A stretch of 64,000 nucleotides of DNA, taken from Tupaia tana (lineage: Eukaryota > Chordata > Mammalia > Scandentia > Tupaiidae). Both the position numbers and the translations under genes were made by a program. How positions within the stretch are numbered: the stretch's first letter is position 1; the number at the start of each line of letters is the position of its first letter. This document shows positions 21,606-33,277 of the stretch, piece by piece. The notes under the pieces were generated by a model. That model was not told the DNA's origin. It searched no databases and saw only the letters and a program-made list of their open reading frames with translations. The DNA lies in assembly GCA_026018925.1 (NCBI GenBank), contig JAKSZU010000009.1, positions 72,512,041 through 72,576,040 on the forward strand, read 5' to 3'.

Positions 21606-21904
21606 ATCCCAATTTATTTCAGAATGTTGATTCAGTTTCAATGCTCAATTAGTCTATAGTTATGCCAAGATAACATTGTCTTAATTACCATAACATTTTA
21701 TAAAATCGTTAAATTTGATAGTGTAAGCACAATACACATATCTTTATGCTTATTCTTCCAGACTGTCTTGACTACAGTAGTTCTTTTTCATTTCTATATA
21801 AATTTAATAATCACTCTGTCAATTCTCAAAAAAAAAGATGCTGAAATTTTTATTGGAATTGAACTGAATATGGGAAAAAATGACATCTTGTTTGTTTTTG
21901 TTTG

Positions 21905-22160
21905 TTTGTTTTAATAGGGTATGTGAATTTGCTGAAGGCAGACAGAGAGAGAGAGGAGAGAGACAGAGGGAAAGAGAAATCACCCCTCCTTCCCAGGAGG
22001 ATGGCAACACCACAATCCCTTCTCTTCCATTCTCCTCTTAGGATTTTGGGCATGCAAGTACAAGTGTCCAGCATGCTTTTCAAGCTGCTGGGTCCAGGAC
22101 TTACTGCACAATCACCTGTATGGGATCCAGTGTCTTACCACTATAGTACCTGCTGGTCTT
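21905..22160 (-). mobile_element. SINE-A copy (older), minus strand
   Basis: 'gggtatgtgaatttgctgaagg', a ga tract, 'aggattttgggcatgcaag' and the head 'accactatagtacctgctgg' are all present. Confidence 0.85.
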
Positions 22161-22269
22161 CTGATTTCTTTTTTATTAATCATCTGATTTTTATTATTTT
22201 GCTTCATATTCTCTATTTGATTTATGGCTATACATTATTGTGTAATCACGATACTACTTAAAATAGTGC

Positions 22270-22402
22270 TCTTCAAAATAACTTTCTGTATAAATGGAAA
22301 TGATCCACACCTGCATCATTCAATATTAAGTGCTCAGTAACCACTAACTACATGTAGCTTCTGAGTGCTTAAAATATGCCTAATGTGACTGAGAAAATAA
22401 TT
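22270..22402. repeat. Ancient repeat relic (MER58-like hAT type, tentative)
   Basis: 'ctaactacatgtagcttctgag' and 'tgcttaaaatatgcctaatgtg' resemble the old mammalian repeat with 'ccacatgtggctattgagc'. It is cut by composite element B at 22403. Confidence 0.35.
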
Positions 22403-22903
22403 TCGGCGGGGGCTCTGGGCCTCTGGGCCCCTGGGCGCCGTGCGTACGCGGGGGCTCTGGGCCTCTAGGCACCGCATGTGCGTGGGGGCTCTAGGCCTCT
22501 GGGCGCCGCGCGTGTGCGGGGGCTCTGGGCCTCTGGGCGCCGTCCGTGCGCGGGGGCTCTGGGCCTCTGGGCGCCGCGCGTGCGCGGAGGCTCTGGGCCT
22601 CTGGGCGCCATCCGTGCGCGGGGGCTCTGGGCCTCTGGGCCCCTGGGCGCCACGCGTGCGCGGGGGCTCTGGGCCTCTGGGCCTTTGGACCCCGCGTGTG
22701 CGCGGGGGCTCTGGGCCTCTGGATCCCTGGGCGCCGCCCGTGCGCGGGGGCTCTGGGCCTCTGGGCCTTTGGACCCCGCGTGTGCGCGGGGGCTCTGGGC
22801 CTCTAGGCACCGCATGTGCGTGGGGGCTCTGGGCCTCTGGGCGCTGCGTGTGCGCGGGGGCTCTGGGTCTCTGGGTGCCGCGTGTGCGCGGGGGCTCTGG
22901 GCG
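22403..22903 (+). repeat. VNTR1 of composite element B (~35-bp units)
   Basis: About 14 units start with gcgggggctctgggcctct and end in variable 'gggcgccgcgcgtgc' text, with 32-44 bp per unit. Two units share a 'ggcctttggaccccgcg' variant, as expected from unequal exchange or slippage. Confidence 0.95.
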
Positions 22904-22985
22904 CTGGCCCCCGCTGTGCGGGCGCCGCTTCGCGTTCCGTGACCTGTGCTGCCCAGCGCCAGCCGCCTCTCCGGCGATGACTCGC

Positions 22986-23770
22986 GGCCGCCGGGCCTGT
23001 GCCTACCTGTGGCCGCCGGGCCTGCGCTTGGCCCCTGGGCCTGAGCGTGGCCGCCGGGCCTGTGCCTGCACGTGGCTGCTGGGCCTGAGTGTGACTGCTG
23101 GGCCTGCGCCTGTGTGAGGTCGCTGGGCCTGCGCGTCGGACAGGGCCTGGGCGTGGCCGCCGGGCCTGGGCGTGGTCCCCGGGCTTGTGCGTGGCCGCCG
23201 GGCCAGCGCGTGGCCACCGGGCCGGTGTCTGCTGGTGGCTGCCGGTCCTGTGCATGGCCGCCAGGCCAGCGCGCAGCCCCCAGGCTTGCGCGTGACCGCC
23301 TGGCCTGTGCCGGTGCTTGGCCGCCGGGTCTGGTCGTGACCGCCAGGCTTGCACGTGGCCCCCGGGTCTGAGCATGGCCCCCGGGCCTGAGTGTGGCAGC
23401 TGGACCAGTGCCTGCACATGGCCGCCGGGCCTGTACGTGGCCCCTGGGCCTGCACGTGGCCGCCGGAAATGCGTGTGGCCCCCCGGGCCTGTGCGTTGCC
23501 CCTGGGTCTGAGCGTGGCCGTCGGGCCTGCACATGGCCGCCAGGCCTGAGCGTGGCCCCTGGGCCTACGTGTGGCCGCCGGGTCCGTGTGTGGTCGCCGG
23601 ACCTGGGTCTGCATGTGGCCACCGGGCCTGCGTGTAGCTACCGGGCCTGCACGTGGCCCCCGAGCCTGCGCGTGGCCGCCGGGACGGCACGTGGCCACCG
23701 GGCCTTTGCCTGCGCACGGCCGCCGGGCCGGCAAGTGGCCCCTGTGCCTGAGCATGGCCGCCGACCACGG
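22986..23770 (+). repeat. VNTR2 of composite element B (~20-bp units)
   Basis: Degenerate units of 'cgtggccgccgggcctgcg' repeat, the same unit as copy A in the opposite orientation. Confidence 0.95.
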
Positions 23771-24180
23771 GCGGCAGGCTGAAGCCGAAGACAAGGATCG
23801 AGAACTTGCAACTATAAGCAACAGAGGGAAACTTTAGCTGTCTTAAACCAATGTGAGAAATGTATTGTATAGGATTTTCTCAACCTATGGACAATGAGAA
23901 GATGATGGTTACCAGCCCTACATTACCTCAGGGAAAAACAAGATCTACTCCACCATTCTTAATGAAGCCAGATACCCGAGGATGGCTCACGCTATGGATC
24001 CCCACAACACCATTCCCGGTGGTCACAAGATAGATGCTGTGCCGCATCAACTGATAATCATCTCTGCTTACCAAAACCGCTTGCAACGGTATTACATGGA
24101 GACTCACCTACAGTTGCGGAACTGTATAAGACCCACCCTTAATCCAACCCTGAACAGAATCTATGTCCCCTATTGTTAAG
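23771..24180 (+). other. Single-copy core of composite element B, shared with copy A
   Basis: It aligns by eye with the reverse complement of 13560-13935 over nearly its whole length, for example 'atggacaatgagaagatgat', 'ttaccagccctacattacc', 'gccagatacccgagga', 'cccacaacaccattcccgg', 'gatgctgtgccgcatca'. A 65-residue frame (23982-24179) is open in copy B. Copy A has an indel that shifts the corresponding frame, so coding is not supported. The origin is unknown to me; it could come from an LTR, a host transcript or another retroelement. Confidence 0.7.
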
Positions 24181-25022
24181 GAGGGTGGGAAGAGACAGAG
24201 GGTCAGAAAGCGGGGTGGAAGTGATTCTAGGAACTAGTAATGGAAATTTTTTTTTTTTTTTGTAATGGGCATGATTGAATCATTGTGCAGTATGTACTGG
24301 ATGGGAGATTGCATTTTGTATGATGTGGTGATGCTGAGGGAAGGAATGTTAATCGAATTACAAAAAAGAAAAAAAAAGAAAAAAAGAAAAGAAATTTCAG
24401 GAGAAAAAAAAATATATATATCCACTCAATGACTGTAGGGGGACATGTAACTACAGTTAGGTGCTAATTTATAGGATGCGTAGAGTTGGACTTGTGTTCA
24501 TGGAAATGTGTGATTCACCTGTGTTTGCTATGAGGGTATTTGGATTGCTTAGAGTCGGTGGCGATTCAATAAGGTGTGGGGGAAAAACAGTATAGAGGGC
24601 AAACTTAGATACCAGAGACAGCATGGGAGGAGAATGGGAGATGGCTGAGGGTGGGAGATAGGGAATCAAGGATGGGGGGGGGGGGAGGCAATGTGGAATG
24701 GGACAGGAGAAGAGAGGAGTATGGAGAAGGATAGCAAGAGAACAAATAGGCATAACATTAGTGGGATTCAGATATGGTTTATTACCTGTTGATGACGTGT
24801 ATGGTATTCTCAACTGGACAGGTTAGAGAAGTATTTCATGTTGATTAAAGTCTTTTTACAAGAAAAAAATTTATGAGACAGAAATGGATTATTATCTGTG
24901 CTGAAAATGTTATTCTATCCCCAAGTGGACTTGTGTGAAATGTTTTCATGTTGAAAAATTCACTTTACTAGCTAACTGATGTATAATAATTGAATGTATA
25001 AAATAAATTAAAATATATAAAA
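24181..25022 (+). other. 3' tail modules of composite element B
   Basis: Module 1 (24181-24400) matches the half-LINE tail at ~44440-44640 ('gtgggaag...agggtcagaaag', 'gatgtggtgatgctgaggg'). Module 2 (24415-24850) matches 44690-45120 ('tgactgtag', 'gataccagagacagcatggg', 'gatagggaatcaaggatgg'). A third L1 3'-UTR-like piece (24855-25020) ends in an A-rich run. Confidence 0.6.
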
Positions 25023-25029
25023 AAAATTT

Positions 25030-26460
25030 CAATGCTTTCTTTAACAGCTTTATTGATGTATAATGGATATAGGATAAACTACATACATTTAAAGTGTATA
25101 CTATGCTAAGATTTAACATATTTATATACCCTTTAAAACATTAATATAATAGCATATTCATGACCACTCCTAAATTTTGTAAAATGCTTTTTGTAATCTC
25201 TCTTTCCTTCCTATACTTATATTGACCTCCATCCATCTCTAGGCAATCCATGATATGCTTTCTGTCACTATTGATCAATGTGTTTTCTCATGAACTTTAT
25301 GTGAATGGGTGCATACAGAATATATTTTTTTGTTTCTGATTTCTTTCCCATAGTAAAATCATTTTGATATTCATGCTGAGAATTACATGGATATACCATA
25401 ATTTCCTTTTCTATTCATCTGTTGATGGATATTTGGGTTGTTTCCAGTATTTTTGATAGATATATACAAAAAACTGCCATGGACATATATAATCAAATCT
25501 TTGGATAGACATATGCTTTTATTTATCTCTAATAAATATCTAGTACTAATAGGGCTGTGACATATGGAGGATGTATTGCTATCATTTAAATAAATTGACA
25601 AACTACTTACCAAAGGGGTTGTATCATTTTCCATTTCCACTATGATCAATCTATTTCCTTTACATCCTTGCCAACAGTTTGGCCAGATTTTGTAAAAAGA
25701 GCTATTTTTAAAACGTGTTGTGATGTCACATTGTAGTCTTAATCTCTTTCTTTACTCAGCAATAATGCTGAGCATTTTTTTCATTTACTTCATTAGCATC
25801 GTATATATTTTGGTGACATGTCTGCCTTTGACTCATTTTCCATTGAGTCATCTCTTATTATTGAGTTTTGAAGGTTCTTGGTATGTTATAGATATAAGTT
25901 CTTTACTAGAAACATGATTTTCACATCTTTTTCTCAGTTTATGCAGTACTTTTTCATTACTTTAGCACAGTTTTTTAAAGAACCAAACCTTTTAATTTTA
26001 GTGAAGTCCAATTATCAAATATTTATTTTATGGATCATATTTTTATTGTTGTATCTGAGAAATTTTTGTCTAACTGAGGTCCCAGAGACTTTTATGTTTT
26101 GATTCCATCTAGAAGTTTATACTTTTAGGATTATATTTAGGTCTATTCTCCATTAGAGTTAATTTTTGGATATGATATAAGAAATGGATATAAGTTAAAG
26201 TTGTTCGTCTGGATTTTGATACCTAATTGTACAAGCAACATTTATGAAAAGGCTATTCTTTGCATCTTGACTTTGACCTTGTATCTTAGAAAAAGATGAG
26301 TCATTGTCTAGAGAATGAAAAGATAAGTCACAGACTAGAAGAAAATATTTGCAAAGAACACATCTAATAAAAGATTGCTATCTGAAATGTACAAAGAAAA
26401 TTTTTAACATAAAATAGTAAAATGAACAACCTGATTTAAAAATTGACAAAAGGGAGAGTT
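25030..26460. mobile_element. Ancient L1 (L1M-type), minus then plus (inverted)
   Basis: The minus-strand part (25030-26290) has 'tgatggatatttgggttgtt', 'tattatagatataagttctt'-like text and 'agtgaagtccaattatcaa'. At ~26290 the text becomes plus-strand ORF2 ('gactagaagaaaatatttgc', 'aaagattgctatctgaaatg'). This looks like an ancient 5' inversion. Confidence 0.6.
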
Positions 26461-27904
26461 GAGCTGGACTTGAGAGCCCTCCCTGACTCTTTCACACATG
26501 TCCTAACCTTTCAGGTGCTATTGAACGCCTCCCACCTCATGCCCTGATCTTTGTCTCCCAGAGTTCCAGTAGCAAGTGCAGGATACAGCAAGATCAGAAA
26601 AGTGGAGAGTGAACTGCTTTTGGAGGAGCTGGACCAGGGATCCCACCCTGACTGTCTCATGCAGAACATAATTGCTTGGGGCCACAAATAGCATGCAGAG
26701 TGTGGTGTGTGACTTGTATTCCTTCCTGTAGTCAAATCTCTATAGCCCAGCCCTAAGTATTTCTGGTCCTGAGAGGTTAAGAGAGGGATCAAACAGCTGA
26801 AGCTGGCTTCACCACCCTCCTCTGATAGGAAGACACAGCTCTCTACCAAGAACACACCAAAGAACTAGAGCTTCCCTTCCCCTTTGACAATACAGAATTT
26901 ATTACAAAGAAAAAGAAAAAAAAAAAGAAGAAGAAACATGTTCTTCAACAGATGACTAAAACCCAGCACACGAGCACAAAAAATAGGCAAAAACAAGGAA
27001 CTACAATACCTTTTCCCCCAAAAGAGGAACATAAGAACTCCTCATCAACTGTACATAGCACAACAGAATTTACAAAAATGTCAGAAAGAGGTTCAGAATA
27101 TTCATACTGACAAAACTAGATGAGATGCAAGGAGAAATAGACAACCAATTCTAGGTGATGAGGAAGTCCTTTCATGACTTGAAGGAGAAGATATACATAA
27201 TAAAAAGGAATCAAAGAGAACTTCTACAGATGAATACTGTAATGCAGAAAATCAAAACTTCCCTTGAAAATATTAATAACAGATTATACTGTGGAGAATA
27301 TAAAATCTCTGATCTAGAAGATAAAACTTCAGACTTTGAAAAAATTTTAAAAAGAATTTAAAAAATGAGAATAATCCATATGGAAAAATACAAGATACCA
27401 TTAAGTACCCAAATATCCAAATAATTGGTATTTTGGAAAATTAAGAATATAATCTGGACATAGAAAATCTATTCGATGAAATACTTGAAGAAACCTTTCC
27501 AAACCTAGAGAAACATTCAAACATCCAGACCTAAGAAATACAAAAGATCTCAAATAGAATCAACCTAAAATCCTCTCCATGGCACATTATAGCTGTATTG
27601 GTCAAAATCAAAGACAAAGGCAAGATAATAAAAATGGCAAGAGAGGAACAACTAGTTACTTAGAAAGGTTAATGCATTAGGCTAAAATTAGACCTCTCAA
27701 ATGAAAAAATGGAAGCAGAAAAAGAATGAGAGGATATATTCAAAACACTAAAGCAAAAACAATTGCAACTGATATTATACCTTGCAAGACTTTCCTTCAA
27801 ATAGAAAGAACAAATAAAATCATTTTCAGATTAAAAAAACAAACAAACAATAGAAAGAATTTACAAACACTAGAGCAACTCTTCAAAAAGTACTGAAAGG
27901 AATA
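26460..27904 (+). mobile_element. Host L1 of the nested stack: 5' UTR and ORF1 part
   Basis: A GC-richer leader (26460-26900) is followed by ORF1-like text ('agatgactaaaacccagcac', 'tacaaaaatgtcagaaagag', 'ggtgatgaggaagtcctttc'). Many stops make it a pseudogene. It stops at the target-site copy aaagtactgaaaggaata (887-904 of this kb) and resumes at 31902. Confidence 0.7.
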
Positions 27905-28376
27905 ACTTGAGCACAATGGGAGTTAACTCTTCTTTGAAAGTTTTGTATAATTCAGAGGTGAAGCCATCAGGGTAAGGGCTTTTCTTTGTTGGAAGGTTAT
28001 TTATTACTTATTCAATCTCCTGGCTTGTTATGGGTCTATTAAGACTTTCTATATTCTCCTGACTCAATCTTGGTAGATTATATATGTTCAGGAATTTGTC
28101 CATCTCATCTAGATTGTCTTGTTTCTTGGCATATAGTTGTTCATAGTATCCTCTAATGATGTTTTGTATTTCTACTACATCTATTGTTATATTGCCTGCT
28201 TCATTGCAGATTTGATTCACCTGGATCCTTTCTCTCCTTAAGTCTTGCTAGTGGTGTATCAATTTTGTTTATCTTTTCAAAGAACCAGCCTTTTCTTTCA
28301 TTTATTTTCTGTATAGTTCATTTATTTTCAATTTCATTTATTTATGCTTGTATCTTTATTATTTCCTTTCTCCTGG

Positions 28377-28414
<38 letters not shown>
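28377..28414. repeat. (ATT)n microsatellite
   Basis: About 12 tat/att units arise inside the inverted L1 segment. Confidence 0.9.
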
Positions 28415-28415
<1 letters not shown>

Positions 28416-28677
28416 TGCTGTTGCTTTTCCAGTTTTATGAGGCATGATGTTAGGTGATCCATTTGCCTATTTTCCCATCTTCCTCTTATGTGCACTAATT
28501 GATATGAACTTCCCTCTTACGACTGCTTTAGCAGTGTCCCAAAGATTATGGAAATTTATGTCCTCATTGTCATTGGCTTCCATGAATCTTTTTATTTCAG
28601 TCGTTGTTTCTTCAGTAGTTGTGAAGTCATGAAAGAGTAGGTCATTTAGTTTCCATGTATTTGAGTATATATATATA

Positions 28678-28943
28678 TTTTTTTTGGGGGGGGGAAAGGT
28701 TTTTGCTATATCACACGTGCAATCACCAGAAAGACAGAGAAAGATAGAGAGACAGAAAGTGAAAAATCACCCTCTAGAGGGGATGGCCATGCTGCAATCC
28801 CTTCTCCTCCATTCTCCTCTCAGGATCTTGGGCATGCACACATACGCACCCGGCATTAATTTAAGCCACTGGGTCCAGGACTCGAACTGCAGTCAGCTAC
28901 ATGGGAGTCCAGCAACATAGCCATTACGTTAGCTGCTGGTCCT
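28678..28943 (-). mobile_element. SINE-A copy, minus strand, within the inverted L1 segment
   Basis: 'aaaggtttttgctatatcac', 'accctctagaggggatgg' and the head 'tagctgctggtcc' are present. L1 text continues on both sides ('catgtatttgag' / 'tatttgagtactttt', a probable target-site duplication tatttgagta). Confidence 0.9.
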
Positions 28944-31901
28944 TATTTGAGTACTTTTGAGGGTTTCTTTTGAAATTAAGATCAGGTTTAATTCCATCAT
29001 GGTCAGAGAAGATGCTGGATATAGTTCCTATGCCTCTGAATCTGTAAAGGCTTTCTTTGTGCCCTATCATGTGGTCAATCTTTGAAAAGTTTCCATGTGG
29101 GGGTGAGAAAGAACTGTATCTCATGGCTTTTGGGTTGAAAGTTTTATAGATGTCTGTTAAGTTCATTCAATTTAAGGTATCATTTAGATCCTTTATCTCT
29201 TTACCTATTTTTTGTCTAGATGACCTGTCCAAGTTATTTCTAAAAATCCGAAAGGGTGAATCTCTCCCTAATTCATTCTATGAAGCCTCCATCACCCTCA
29301 TACTTAAAGGAGATAAGGACAGGACAAGAAAGGAAAACTATAGACCAATATCTCTGATGAATATAGACACAAAGATTCTTAACAAGATATCAGCAAATCA
29401 TATCCAACAACGTATAAAAAAAGATTATACATCACGATCAAGTAGGCTTTATTCCGGGAATGCAAGGTTGGTTCAACATATGCAAAAACATAAATGTCAT
29501 ATACCATATTAACAGGAAGAAAGATAAAAAACATACGATCATATCAATTGATGCAAAAAGCATCTGATAAGATACAACATCCCTTCCTGATCAAGACTCT
29601 CAGCAATATCGGCATAGAAGGGTCATTTCTCAACACAACGAAAGCTATCTATGAAAAATCCATAGTGAACATCATCCTGAATGGAGAAAAGCTGAAAGCT
29701 TTTCCACTAAAAATGGGTACAAGACAAGGATGCCTACTTTCTCCATTCCTTTTCAATGTAGTACTGGAAGTCCTTGCCAACGCAATCAGAAAAGAGGAAA
29801 AAATAAAAGGCATTCAAATAGGAAAAGAAGAGGTGAAACTCTATTTGTAGATGACATTATTGTATACATAGAAGACCCAATGGTATCCATAAAAAAATTC
29901 CTGGAAGTAACACATGAATACAATAAAGTTGCAGGATAAAAATTAACATACAGAAATCTATAGCATTTCTATATACGAACAGCAGGCAGACTGAGATAGA
30001 ACTGTAAAAAGTAATTCTATTTACCCTAGCCACAAAAAGTATAAGATACCTAGGAATAAGTCTAACCAAAGAAGTTAAAGACCTCCACAAGGAAAACTAT
30101 GAGAAGCTAAAAAATGAAATTGAAAATACCACAAAAAAGTGGAAGGACATCCCATGTTCTTGGATTGAAAGAATATAATTAAAATGGCAATTCTACCCAA
30201 ATTAATCTACATATTTAATGCAATCCCAATCAAAGTACCAGACACATTTTTAGCAGTTACAGAAAAGACAACCTTAAAATTTGTCTGGAATCATAAAAGA
30301 CCCCGCATTGCCAAAGCAGTCCTGCCCAAGAAGAGTGGAGTGGGCAGCATACTGCTCCCAGATCAAAATATATACTACAAAGCTGTGGTAATCCAAACAG
30401 CATGGTACTGGCACAGAAATTGACACATGGACCAATGGAACAGAATAGAGTCCCTAGAAATAAACTCCCAAGCATATAGTTAGCTGATTTTTGGCAAAGG
30501 GTACCAGTCAATTAATCCAGTGGGAAAAGGAAAACCTCTTCAGCAAATGGTGCTGGAAAAACTGGATATCCACCTGCAGCAAGATGAATCTGAACCCCTA
30601 CCTCTCACTATTGAGAAAAATCAACTCAAGTTGGATCACAGATCTAAACCAAAAACCTCAAACTTTCAAATAGTTCCTGGAAAACACTGGAGAAACTCTG
30701 GGAGACATTAGGGTAGGCAAAGACTTCTTAAATAAGACCACCAAAGCACATTCCATAATCCCCAAATTAGACAAGTAGGATTACATCAGATTAAGAAGTT
30801 TTTGCATGGCAAAAGACAGAGTAATTAGTGTGAATCAATAATCCTCAGAATGGGAAGATATTTTTGTAAACTATGGGGCAGATAAGGGAATGATAACCAG
30901 AATACACAAGGAACTTAAGCAGCTGTTCCAAAAAAAAGATGACCAATCCTATTAAAAGATGGGAGAATGAGTTGAAAATACTCCTCTCTAAGGATGACAT
31001 ACAATAGCCAAAAGGCATATGATAAATGCTCAACATCCTTCATTGTAAGGGAAATGCAGATCAAAACAACTATGAGACACCACCTAACCCCAGTCAGGAT
31101 GACTAAGATTAAAAAAGAAAATGATAAATGTTGGCGGGGGTGTGGTGAAAGGGGAACTCTCTTACACTGCTGGTGGGAATGTAAATTGGTTCAGCCACTG
31201 TGGAGAACAATTTGAAGATTCCTCAAAAATCTACAAATAGAAGTACCATATGATCTAGCAATCCCACTCGTTGGCATCTACTCAAAGGATAGCATAATTC
31301 TTAATAGGAAAAGTGCTTGCACATGGATGTTTATTGCAGCATTATTCACAATTGCTAAGACATGAAACCAACCCAAATGCCCACGAACAGATGAACGGAT
31401 TGAAAAACTGTGGCACATATATGCTATGGGATACTAATCAGCCATAAAAAATCAAGAAGATCCTGGATTTTGACAAAAAGTGGATGAATATGGAAGATTT
31501 ACTGCTGAGTGATGCAAGGCAGGCTATAAAGGAGAGACATTGTATGTTCCCACTTAATATATACCAAGTGTCCACACTCTATGACTGAAAGTGATTGATT
31601 AAAGGATATAGAAACACAGTAAATGACTGTCAATACAAGATATAGAGTGGGAACAGGGTGAGTCAAAGAGTAGAGTCTGAGGAAGGACATTTAGAAGAAA
31701 AATAGAGAGGCAAAGCATTAATGAGACAAAGAAATGTGGTATAATCTGTTGAAAATAAATTTATAGTATTGCAATTGGACTAGGGAGAAATGTACACATG
31801 TTGGAATATTCACTTTGTAAGCTAAATAACTTGATTGAATGTATAAAAGAACTGGAAATTAAAAATAAATAAAAACTAAAACAAATTTAAACTTAAAGAA
31901 G

Positions 31902-33273
31902 AAAGTACTGAAAGGAATAGTACACCACAGAAACTACAGAGACAAACAGAATTAAAAGAACAAAAAACAACCAAGACAATGACTAACAGAATGGCAGGGA
32001 TAAGTCTACAAATATTGATAATAACATGGAGTGTTAATGGATTAAATGCTCCAATCAAAAGACACAGACTGGCTGAATGGATAAAAAATCAGGAGCCCTC
32101 TATTAGCTGCCTGGAAGAAAAGCAATTGATGAATAAAGACAAATCTTGACTGAAGTGAAGAGCTGGAAAAATATATTCCAAGCAAATGGAGATTAGGAAG
32201 GAAAAAACACTGGAGTTGTCCTACTGAATTAACAAAATAGAATTTAAGACAAAAATTGTAAGAAGCAACAAAGGACACTGTATGGTACTGAAAGGGCTAG
32301 TTCATGAAGAAGATATAACACTTATAAAATATCTATCCAGTATGGGAGCACCCAAATACATGATAGAGACTGCTAGATATAAAGGGACAGATAGACTATA
32401 ACCCATTAATCACTGGGGATCTCAACACCCCACTATCTCCTTTGAACAGATCATCTAGACAAAAAATAAACAGAGATACAGAATCTAAATTATACCATAA
32501 GTCAAATGGACTTGACAGACACCTATAGAACTTTCCACACAAAAAACACAAAATATATGTTTTTTAACAACACCACATGGAACATTTTCAAAGATAGACC
32601 ATATATTAGAGCACCAAACAAGCCTTTACAAATTCTAGGGTGTAAAAACTATATTCAGAATCTTTTCTGACCAAAATTAAATTAAGCTTGAACTGCAGGG
32701 AAAAAAAACCCTCATATGAAGACTAAACAACCTATTCCTGAATTACTTTACAACCACTGAAGAAATTAAGACTAAAATAAAAGATTAATTGAAATCAATA
32801 ACAAGCACATGAGTTTTCATAACCTATGGGATACAGTGAAAACAGTCATAAGACAGAAGTTTATAGGGAAATTAGTGCTCACAAGAAAAAAAAATGAAAG
32901 ATGGAAAATTGAAAACCTGCCAATACACCACAGGGGACTGGCTAAACAACAATAACAAAACAAACAAACAAACAAAAACAAAAAAACCTTTAACAATACA
33001 AAGAAAAAAGAAATAATAATGATTCAAGCAGAAATAAATGATATAGAAAATATAAAACTATACAGAAATTAAATGAAGCCAAAGCTGGTTCTTTCAGAAG
33101 ATAAATGAAATTTATACATTGTTAGTCTGACTAATTAAGAATAGAGAAAGTGACCAGATAAATCAAATTAGCAATGAAATAAGCAGTATTTCAACAGACA
33201 TAACAGAAATGCAAAAAATCATAAGAGAATACTGCAAGTGACTATATGCCAACAAACAAGAAAAACTGGATGA
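31902..33273 (+). mobile_element. Host L1 of the nested stack: ORF1 end and ORF2 N-terminal part
   Basis: It continues directly from 27904: 'aacaaccaagacaatgac', then the ORF2 start region ('acatggagtgttaatggatt', 'ccaatcaaaagacacagac') and endonuclease-domain text ('aagatagaccatatattag'). It is full of stops. The next insertion begins after the target-site copy aaaaactggatga (33261-33273). Confidence 0.75.
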
Positions 33274-33277
33274 GCCC

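Larger units (their letters stand above)
18250..21870 (-). mobile_element. Ancient L1 (L1M-type), minus strand, broken by many insertions
   Basis: Antisense ORF2 landmarks appear in order: 'taagagttctttatattctg' (18300), 'gttttgatgaagttcagtg' (20003), 'cttcccccaaatcataaat' (20660), 'ttccccattgaattaccatg' (20822), 'aattctcaaaaaaaaagatg' (21825). Younger insertions sit between them at 18381-18562, 18841-19116, 19405-19659, 19705-19982, 20090-20648 and 20900-21605. Part of 18560-19320 may be another old repeat. Confidence 0.6.
22403..25022 (+). mobile_element. Composite VNTR retrotransposon, copy B
   Basis: It has five parts: VNTR1 (22403-22903, ~35-bp units), a ~80-bp GC-rich link (22904-22985), VNTR2 (22986-23770, ~20-bp units), the ~400-bp single-copy segment shared with copy A (23771-24180), and 3' tail modules (24181-24850, perhaps to 25022). 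The flanks 'gaaaataatttc' (22391-22402) and 'aaaaaaatttc' (~25020) may be target-site copies, but the A-rich context makes this weak. Copy A lacks VNTR1, so the two copies have different 5' ends. Confidence 0.7.
27905..31901 (+). mobile_element. Twin-primed L1 insertion into the host L1
   Basis: The left 1.3 kb (27905-~29222) is ORF2 endonuclease-to-RT text on the minus strand. At ~29222 it switches to plus-strand ORF2 at the very next position of the element ('aagttatttctaaaaatccg') and runs through the 3' UTR. An 18-bp perfect target-site duplication, aaagtactgaaaggaata, lies at 27887-27904 and 31902-31919. ORF2 carries several stops and frameshifts (for example at 29939 and 30001). A SINE-A (28678-28943) interrupts the inverted part. 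Confidence 0.9.

Noticed and set aside
22334-23837. Open frames of up to 385 codons over the second GC-rich region
   Set aside because: The cause is the same: minisatellite units of 20 and 35 bp, with open frames on both strands.
23982-24179. A 65-codon frame in the composite core as a captured gene
   Set aside because: It is open in copy B but shifted by an indel in copy A. I recognise no protein, so I keep it only as a clue to origin.
26511-26855. A 114-codon minus-strand frame as a gene
   Set aside because: It lies antisense in the leader of the host L1 and has no splice or start support.
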